Of a stretch of DNA of 64,000 bases, positions 57,978-64,000 are shown one piece after another; the stretch's first letter is position 1, and every line of letters starts with the position of its first letter. Below the pieces are notes generated by a model. It was not told the DNA's origin. It searched no databases and was given only the letters and a program-made list of their open reading frames with translations. Position numbers and translations under genes: made by a program. This DNA comes from Sellimonas caecigallum (GTDB lineage: Bacteria; Bacillota; Clostridia; Lachnospirales; Lachnospiraceae), in NCBI RefSeq assembly GCF_045038405.1, contig NZ_CP173660.1, positions 868,001 through 932,000 of the forward strand, read 5' to 3'.

Positions 57978-58919
57978 TTATCGTTGTCCCTTATCGTAAG
58001 GGATACCTTCCGCTTTTGGTGCCCTGGAGTTCCTTGAGAACAGAGCCAGTACCACGAGGGAAATAATGTATGGAAGCATGTTGTAAACGGCGCTTGGGAT
58101 ATTGAGCGCTTCCAGAATGTCGAATCCGGAGTACACGTTGGACAGTGCACGGAACAGACCGAACAGAAGCGCTGCCAGTCCGATCAGCTTCGGCTCCCAC
58201 TGTCCGAAGATCATAACCGCAAGGGCAAGGAATCCGAATCCTGCCACACCGTTTTCAAATTTCCATTCGCTGACACCTGCTGTGATGTAGACGATTCCTC
58301 CCAGACCTCCGAAAAATCCGGAAATCAGGACGCCCGCATAACGCATCTTGTATACGTTGATTCCGACAGAATCCGCTGCCTGCGGATGCTCGCCGCACGC
58401 CCTCAGTCTCAGTCCAAACCGGGTTTTATAGAGAACCACGTGCGCAACGATCAGAAGGATGACAGCCAGGATCATAAACCAGCTTACTTCAAAATTGCCG
58501 ATTTTAAATGCCGAGAATGCTTTCCTCTGATCGATATACTGAATGGAAGAGGAAACATTGTTTACATTTTCTCCCATATTGATTGCTTTGACAATGACAG
58601 TGGCCGCCGCTGTTCCAAGAAGGTTCATGGCTGTTCCGACCAGTGTCTGGTCTGCCTTGAAGTTGATGGCCGATACTGCAAGCAGAAGGGAGTAGATCAT
58701 ACCAAAGATCACACTTCCAAGAACAACCGCCAGAATCATCAGCGCTGCCGGAAGATCTCCCATGTACTTCATTACCAGTGCGCCGCCGAGGGCACCGATT
58801 ACCATGGTACCTTCCAGCCCAAGGTTGATCACACCGCTTCGTTCAGAAAAGCATCCGCCAAGGGCCACAAGCATCAGTACTGATGCATAGATCAATGTAT
58901 ATTGTAATAAGAGTGCCAT
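57978..58919 (-). CDS. Nucleoside ABC transporter permease 2 (NupQ-like)
   Basis: A 313-residue membrane protein with eight or nine helices and the BPD_transp_2 fold: LGLEGTMVIGALGG near residue 35 and ISGFFGGLGGIVYI near 200. With the other permease it forms the channel for BMP-type nucleoside import. It follows the first permease by 17 bp. Expected to pair with the ATPase and lipoprotein of the same operon. Confidence 0.92.
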   Translation of the reverse strand: MALLLQYTLIYASVLMLVALGGCFSERSGVINLGLEGTMVIGALGGALVMKYMGDLPAALMILAVVLGSVIFGMIYSLLLAVSAINFKADQTLVGTAMNLLGTAAATVIVKAINMGENVNNVSSSIQYIDQRKAFSAFKIGNFEVSWFMILAVILLIVAHVVLYKTRFGLRLRACGEHPQAADSVGINVYKMRYAGVLISGFFGGLGGIVYITAGVSEWKFENGVAGFGFLALAVMIFGQWEPKLIGLAALLFGLFRALSNVYSGFDILEALNIPSAVYNMLPYIISLVVLALFSRNSRAPKAEGIPYDKGQR

Positions 58920-58936
58920 ATGTTCTTCCTCCTTCC

Positions 58937-60028
58937 CTATTTCTTTGCTTTTCTGTTCATGCAGTATTTAAAGAATAATACAAAACCGCAGAAGTAAATG
59001 ATGATTGCCGAGATCAGATCGGAGATCTGCGCACAGTATACCATCTTGTCCACATAGGATCCGCCGCTTGTAATGTGCTGGATGAAAAATGCTGAGAAAA
59101 TACTTCCGATCGGGTTCAGGCCTCCGAGGAAGGCTGCCGCGATTCCGTTGAATCCCATGGCCGGGACTGCCGTCTGTGCACAGGACCACTGCTCGATTCC
59201 GCTTAAGTAAAGGAATGCAGCTCCAAGACCTGCGAGACATCCTGCGATCGCCATGGTAAGGATCATGTTTCTCTTTTCTTTCATACCTGCATATTTTGCA
59301 GCATTTTTATTCAGTCCGGTTGCTTTTAATTCGTATCCAAGTTTTGTCTTGCTCATGACTACCCATACGAGAATGGCGATGATGACTGCAAGCGGAATGG
59401 CGATCGTCACATACCGGTTGTCAGAAAACAGCTTGTCCAGGCCAAGACTCGGAATCAGGGCGTCCGGGCTGTTTGTCTTAAGCGCCATTGTATAGGTCGT
59501 ACTGGATTCCTTGACGTTCGTCAGAAGCATGTTGACGCTGTAAAGGCTGATCCAGTTGAGCATGATTCCGGCGATAACTTCGTTTACATTTAAGTATGCC
59601 TTTAAAATTCCGGCGATTCCTCCGAGCAGTCCTCCGCCGATCATGGCTGCGATCATACAGACATACCAAGGCATCTGATACGCAAGCGCCAGGTACAGGG
59701 CAAGTCCTGCTCCTACCGCGTACTGTCCGGAAGCTCCGATGTTAAAGAGCCCCACTTTGTAGGCAAAAAGGATGGACAGGGTACACATCAGAAGCGGCGC
59801 CGTTTTGGCAAGGGTGCTTCCGAAATATTCCAGTGCAACTTCCGGTCTCGGGAAATACAGGAAGTTCTTTAAAATGGATGTCATCGCATCCCAGGCTCCG
59901 GCCGGATTGATGCACAGCAGCACAATATAACCTACCAGAAGGCCAAGGATAATACAGATCAGAGACGCTATGACCGTCTGTACGCCGCCGATCTCCAGGA
60001 ACCGTTTCTTTTCATTTTTTGTATTCAT
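58937..60028 (-). CDS. Nucleoside ABC transporter permease 1 (NupP-like)
   Basis: A 363-residue membrane protein with about nine helices. FNIGASGQYAVGAGLALYLA near residue 95 and AAFLGGLNPIGSIFSAFFI near residue 300 are hallmarks of the BPD_transp_2 nucleoside/sugar permease family. It starts three bases after the ATPase stop. Pairs with the second permease. Confidence 0.93.
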   Translation of the reverse strand: MNTKNEKKRFLEIGGVQTVIASLICIILGLLVGYIVLLCINPAGAWDAMTSILKNFLYFPRPEVALEYFGSTLAKTAPLLMCTLSILFAYKVGLFNIGASGQYAVGAGLALYLALAYQMPWYVCMIAAMIGGGLLGGIAGILKAYLNVNEVIAGIMLNWISLYSVNMLLTNVKESSTTYTMALKTNSPDALIPSLGLDKLFSDNRYVTIAIPLAVIIAILVWVVMSKTKLGYELKATGLNKNAAKYAGMKEKRNMILTMAIAGCLAGLGAAFLYLSGIEQWSCAQTAVPAMGFNGIAAAFLGGLNPIGSIFSAFFIQHITSGGSYVDKMVYCAQISDLISAIIIYFCGFVLFFKYCMNRKAKK

Positions 60029-60031
60029 ATG

Positions 60032-61558
60032 CTACACCTCCTGTTTCTTGGCGCCGGTCATATAAAGACCAAGTTCTTCCACCGTCACTTCATCCGGTTT
60101 GAATTCCCCGACAAGTCTTCCTTCATACATGACGAGAATCCGGTCCGGCACATCCATGACTTCATCCAGTTCCAGGCTGACCAGAAGGACTGCCTTTCCG
60201 GCATCCCGCTGCTCGATCAGCTGCCTGTGAATCGATTCAATTGCTCCGATGTCGACTCCCCGTGTCGGCTGCACCGCAATCAGAAGATCCGGATTCTTGT
60301 CGATCTCTCTTGCGATAATCGCCTTCTGCTGATTTCCCCCCGACATGGAACGTACGATAGTAGAGGATCCCTGTCCGGAACGGATATCGTACTCTTCGAT
60401 CAGGCGGTCCGAGTATTCCCGGATTTCTTTTCGCTTCATCAGTCCGGCCTTGCTTGTAAACTGCGGTTCAAAGTAGCGCTGCAGCACCAGATTGTCCTCC
60501 AGAGAATAATCCAGAACCAGTCCGTGCTTATGCCGGTCTTCCGGAATGTGACTCATTCCGGAAGTGGAGCGTTCCCTGACAGATGCTTTTGTAATATCTT
60601 TTCCGTTCATATGGATGCTTCCGCTCTTTAACGGCTCCAGACCGGAAAGTCCGTAAACAAGTTCTGTCTGGCCGTTTCCGTCGATTCCGGTAATGCAGAC
60701 AATCTCGCCTTTTCGCACCTGGAAGCTGACGTCCTGTACCGCATCCTTTTTATTCTGTCCGGCAACGGTCATGTCCTTCACATCCAGCACCACGTCGCCA
60801 GGCTCGGCCGGTTTTTTCTCTACTTTAAAGGAGACATTTCTTCCTACCATCATGGCGGAAAGCTTCTCCGGCGTCGTATCTTTTGTCTCGACGGTTCCGA
60901 CGTATTTTCCTTTTCTTAAAACCGTACAGTGGTCAGAAACTTCCATGATCTCGTTGAGCTTGTGGGAAATGAAGAGGATACTCTTTCCTTCCTTTGCAAG
61001 ACCTTTCATGATCTGCATCAGTTCCTCGATTTCCTGCACGGTCAGCACTGCCGTCGGCTCGTCAAAAATCAAAATCTCATTGTCCCGGTACAGCATTTTT
61101 AAAATTTCCGTTCTCTGCTGCATTCCAACTGTGATATTCTCCACTTTGGCGTCCGGATCAATCTGCAGATGATACCGGTTTGACAATTCCATTACCTTTT
61201 TTCTTGCTTCGTCTTTTTTCAGAAATCCGCCCTGCACCGGCTCTGCGCCGAGAATGATATTATCCAGCACAGAAAAACATTCTACCAGTTTGAAGTGCTG
61301 GTGCACCATTCCGATTCCCAGTGCGTTGGCATCGTTCGGATTTTTGATTTCTACTTTTTTCCCGTCTTTGCGGATTTCTCCTTCTTCCGCCTGATACAGT
61401 CCGAATAACACGCTCATCAACGTGGATTTCCCCGCTCCGTTTTCTCCGAGGAGCGCGTGGATCTCGCCTTTTTTCAACTGAAGCGTAATGTCATCGTTCG
61501 CCACAATCCCAGGAAATCTCTTGGTAATGTGAAGCATTTCCACTGCATATTCTCCCAT
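60032..61558 (-). CDS. Nucleoside ABC transporter ATP-binding protein (NupO-like)
   Basis: A 508-residue protein with two ATPase halves. First: Walker A GENGAGKST near residue 38 and Walker B ILIFDEPTAVL; second: the degenerate Walker A GIDGNGQTEL near residue 295 and signature SGGNQQKAIIARE. This arrangement is that of the YufO/NupO/RbsA family. It powers import. It lies 25 bp after the lipoprotein gene. Confidence 0.94.
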   Translation of the reverse strand: MGEYAVEMLHITKRFPGIVANDDITLQLKKGEIHALLGENGAGKSTLMSVLFGLYQAEEGEIRKDGKKVEIKNPNDANALGIGMVHQHFKLVECFSVLDNIILGAEPVQGGFLKKDEARKKVMELSNRYHLQIDPDAKVENITVGMQQRTEILKMLYRDNEILIFDEPTAVLTVQEIEELMQIMKGLAKEGKSILFISHKLNEIMEVSDHCTVLRKGKYVGTVETKDTTPEKLSAMMVGRNVSFKVEKKPAEPGDVVLDVKDMTVAGQNKKDAVQDVSFQVRKGEIVCITGIDGNGQTELVYGLSGLEPLKSGSIHMNGKDITKASVRERSTSGMSHIPEDRHKHGLVLDYSLEDNLVLQRYFEPQFTSKAGLMKRKEIREYSDRLIEEYDIRSGQGSSTIVRSMSGGNQQKAIIAREIDKNPDLLIAVQPTRGVDIGAIESIHRQLIEQRDAGKAVLLVSLELDEVMDVPDRILVMYEGRLVGEFKPDEVTVEELGLYMTGAKKQEV

Positions 61559-61583
61559 TTTCGCTTCCTCCTTCCGGTATACT

Positions 61584-62771
61584 TTACATGATCGATCCTT
61601 GTCTTTCGTTTACCTTGACAGATACTTCCGGCATCTTTTCGGTGGAATTATCGATGGTAATTTCCCCGTCATAGATTTTCCGTACCAGCTCGTGGTAATC
61701 GTCTACGGTAAAGTTTTCGTTCCACTGTGTCGTATCTTCCGGAAGTCCTACATAATTGACATCCATATCCGTTCCCGACACAAGTCCGAGGTTTTCGATC
61801 TTTCCGACATGTTCTTCCCAGGTGTTTGTTACAATGATGGAATCCAGCATCGCCTTTACAGTCGCTCCCAGACCTTTCATCGCGGATGTTACCGTCATTC
61901 CCTCTCCGTACGCATCAATAATCGGAGACTGGTCGCTGTCCACACCGATCATCTTTCCGCCCACTTTTGAAGCGGCTTCTGCTGCAGAGGTAAAGATCCC
62001 GCCGCCGCATGCAAAGACAATCTCTGTCCCCTGACTGTACCACGTATCCATTGCTGCCGTCACTTCTGTAGATCCGTAAAACTGTCCGCCATAGGCGTAC
62101 TCAACTTCGATCTGGTCGGTAATTCCAAGTTCTTTTGCCGCATCATTGATTCCCTGTACATAACCGAATCCGTATCTCATAACTGCCGGTACCGCCTGAC
62201 CGCCGAGGAAGCCAAGTTTCCGGTATCCCAGCTTTACGGCTGCGTACCCTGCCATATATCCCGGAATCTCTTCCTGGTACACTGCACAGTACGTATTTTC
62301 CACGTTATAATAGTCGGATGCCTCATAAGCGTCCGGGTTTTCATAATATTTATTTCCAACTGCTGCCGCAATAATGTCCCCTGCCGTCATATCCAGCGCA
62401 ATAAATTTGACATCTGGATATTTGTAGGTAACTTCTACCAGCGCCGGCGCAAAAATATAACCTGGCATGACGATGATATTGTATCCTTCTGCCACGGCCA
62501 CATCGATCATGGCAATCCGGGCATAATCCGTATCCCCGTCCGGCTTTTTGTAGGTAAAATCGATATTATTTTCCGTACAGTACTCAAGACATGCTTCGTA
62601 AGTTGTCTGGTTAAAAGACTGGTCTGTTATGTCGCCGCTGTCCGTGATCATGGCCACACGGTAATCAGAATTCCCGGTACCCTGGCTGGACTTGGAAGGT
62701 CCGCATCCGATCACGGAAACCGCCATGCAGATTACCAGAAACAACGCGGCAAGCTTTTTCATTCTTTTCAT
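61584..62771 (-). CDS. BMP-family nucleoside-binding lipoprotein
   Basis: A 395-residue substrate-binding lipoprotein. The signal ends in the lipobox VIGC (Cys23), followed by a Ser/Gly-rich linker. The mature part begins YRVAMITDSGDITDQSFNQT, the BMP/PnrA family start, and includes GFLGGQAVPAVMRYGFGYVQ and GVDSDQSP. PnrA relatives bind purine nucleosides. It delivers substrate to the ABC transporter encoded downstream. Confidence 0.94.
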   Translation of the reverse strand: MKRMKKLAALFLVICMAVSVIGCGPSKSSQGTGNSDYRVAMITDSGDITDQSFNQTTYEACLEYCTENNIDFTYKKPDGDTDYARIAMIDVAVAEGYNIIVMPGYIFAPALVEVTYKYPDVKFIALDMTAGDIIAAAVGNKYYENPDAYEASDYYNVENTYCAVYQEEIPGYMAGYAAVKLGYRKLGFLGGQAVPAVMRYGFGYVQGINDAAKELGITDQIEVEYAYGGQFYGSTEVTAAMDTWYSQGTEIVFACGGGIFTSAAEAASKVGGKMIGVDSDQSPIIDAYGEGMTVTSAMKGLGATVKAMLDSIIVTNTWEEHVGKIENLGLVSGTDMDVNYVGLPEDTTQWNENFTVDDYHELVRKIYDGEITIDNSTEKMPEVSVKVNERQGSIM

Positions 62772-62805
62772 GTCTTCTTTTCCTCCTTTTTTTGTAGAAT
62801 GGTGT

Positions 62806-63996
62806 TTATTTTAAACAGGAAAGCAGGGAAGTTCCGATTGTCTCCTCCGGCATGGACAGCCCGAAATTGTCCAGGATCGTCGCGCCGATCACCGCAAAGG
62901 TATCCTGTTCCGGCAGCATTCCGTTTCCTTCCATGGATCTGGAATACGCAAGGAACGGTACTTTCTCCCGAGTGTGGTCGGTTCCTGTGTAAGTCGGGTC
63001 ATTTCCATGGTCCGCCGTGATGATTAAAAGATCGTCCTCTCTTAGCTTTTCCAGCAAAACCGCTAATTTTTCATCAAACATCTCCAGTTCTTTCGCATAC
63101 CCTTCCGTGTCTCTTCTGTGTCCCCACTTTGCGTCGAAATCTACCAGATTGACAAAGCAGAGTCCGCGGAAATCTTTGTCTGCAAGCTCGATGGTCTGGT
63201 CCATTCCATGTACAGAGGATTTGGATTTGTATGCTTCCGTGATGCCTTCTCCGTCGAAAATGTCCTTGATCTTTCCGACAGAAACCACATCGAAGCCATT
63301 GTCCTTAAGCACATTCAGCGCCGTCTTTACCGGAGGCTTCAGGGCGTAGTCGTGGCGATTGCTGGTCCGTTCGAATTCGCCTTTCTTCTTTCCGACATAC
63401 GGTCTTGCAATGACTCTTCCGACTCTCCACTCTTCTTTCATCGTCAGTTCTCTTGCAATTTCGCAGCAACGGTACAGTTCCTGTAAATCAAAGGTCTCTT
63501 CATTTCCACAGATCTGAAGCACCGAATCCGCTGAAGTGTACACAATCATATGTCCGGTTGCGATTTCTTCTTCTCCAAGTTCCTCTATAATCTCCGTTCC
63601 ACTGGCACTCTTGTTTCCAATCACTTTGTGTCCGGTCCGTTTTTCCAGTTCGTCGATCAGTTCCTTCGGAAATCCGTGTTCTGTAAATGTCTTGAACGGC
63701 TCTTTCGTCTCCACTCCCATGATCTCCCAGTGTCCGGTCATCGTATCCTTTCCGTTACTTCTTTCCCGGAGTGCCGCCTGGTATCCAAGTGGATTTTCTA
63801 CTGCCGGCACCTGGCGAAGCTGTGTCAGATTTGCGATTCCAAGCTTTTGCAGCGCCGGAATCCGGAAGGTCTCCACTGATTCGGAAATGTGTCCGAGCGT
63901 GTTGACTCCTACATCTCCAAACTTTTCCCCGTCCGGCATGACACCGATTCCCAGAGAATCGATCACAATTACAAATACCCGTTTTGCCTGTTTCAT
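62806..63996 (-). CDS. deoB: Phosphopentomutase
   Basis: Interconverts (deoxy)ribose 1- and 5-phosphate. 396 residues of the alkaline-phosphatase superfamily: VFVIVIDSLGIGVMPD near the start, MTGHWEIMG with the phospho-threonine region, and ITADHGNDPTYTGTDHTREK with the Mn2+ ligands. The ATG at 63994-63996 is visible, but its ribosome site and promoter are past the window edge, so upstream operon genes may exist. It is the first seen gene of the nucleoside operon. Confidence 0.95.
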   Translation of the reverse strand: MKQAKRVFVIVIDSLGIGVMPDGEKFGDVGVNTLGHISESVETFRIPALQKLGIANLTQLRQVPAVENPLGYQAALRERSNGKDTMTGHWEIMGVETKEPFKTFTEHGFPKELIDELEKRTGHKVIGNKSASGTEIIEELGEEEIATGHMIVYTSADSVLQICGNEETFDLQELYRCCEIARELTMKEEWRVGRVIARPYVGKKKGEFERTSNRHDYALKPPVKTALNVLKDNGFDVVSVGKIKDIFDGEGITEAYKSKSSVHGMDQTIELADKDFRGLCFVNLVDFDAKWGHRRDTEGYAKELEMFDEKLAVLLEKLREDDLLIITADHGNDPTYTGTDHTREKVPFLAYSRSMEGNGMLPEQDTFAVIGATILDNFGLSMPEETIGTSLLSCLK

Positions 63997-64000
63997 ATTC

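Noticed and set aside
1..64000. CRISPR array, prophage or complete defence system
   Set aside because: No evenly spaced direct repeats, Cas, integrase, capsid or restriction genes were found. The only mobile element is the IS3-family copy.

Overview
The window looks like chromosomal DNA from an anaerobic, spore-forming gut Firmicute, most likely a Lachnospiraceae member. That placement is my inference. It rests on a spoIIR start and a SPOCS/LysM spore protein, strong AGGAGG ribosome sites, no outer-membrane genes, an EFR1-type ferredoxin, an Mg-sensing M-box leader and a BMP-type nucleoside importer. No rRNA, tRNA or CRISPR array was seen.

Layout. 1-5.2 kb: spoIIR (5' part), a GntR/FCD regulator, ispE, a SPOCS+LysM spore protein, a lipoprotein, plsC and an HPr-like protein without the catalytic histidine. 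5.3-10.2 kb: pncB, ddl, murF and a Cof-type HAD phosphatase. 10.2-14.5 kb: a fructan/sucrose operon on the minus strand (GH32, HAD, a macro-GNAT fusion, PfkB kinase). 14.7-18.3 kb: a DUF2007 membrane protein, SPFH protein plus ribbon-helix-helix protein, and mgtE behind an M-box riboswitch with a possible leader peptide. 18.4-23.7 kb: a two-component pair, a MerR/ABC efflux operon with a classic 19-bp-spacer promoter, and a PepSY lipoprotein.

23.7-36.8 kb is a worn region. An IS3-family element splits a DUF4432 epimerase-like gene at the end of a sugar operon (class II aldolase, FucI-like isomerase, FGGY kinase) that is divergent from a PocR-AraC regulator. Beside it, a Bce-like sensor/ABC module has lost nearly all of its response regulator, and its ATPase stops before the H-loop. 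The predicted response-regulator operator is still there.

36.8-44.3 kb: a HAD phosphatase, a MATE exporter, a small Cys-motif protein and a sucrose PTS operon (EIIBCA plus GH32) divergent from an AraC regulator. 44.3-52.5 kb: assorted single genes (Nudix, SRAP, GNATs, flavodoxin, TetR, a carboxymuconolactone decarboxylase gene broken by an in-frame TGA, EFR1 ferredoxin, methyltransferase, DUF3795). 52.7-64 kb: a tight nucleoside-salvage operon running deoB, BMP lipoprotein, ABC ATPase, two permeases, guanine deaminase, Crp/Fnr regulator, purine nucleoside phosphorylase, adenosine deaminase, deoC and a membrane-anchored GNAT-like protein. It would import nucleosides, split them to base plus pentose phosphate, and feed deoxyribose to glycolysis.

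No complete unknown multi-gene system stands out. The most unusual items are the macro-GNAT fusion inside a fructan operon, the H15Y HPr-like protein, the short leader ORF between the M-box and mgtE, the transporter-less sugar operon and the eroded sensor/ABC module.
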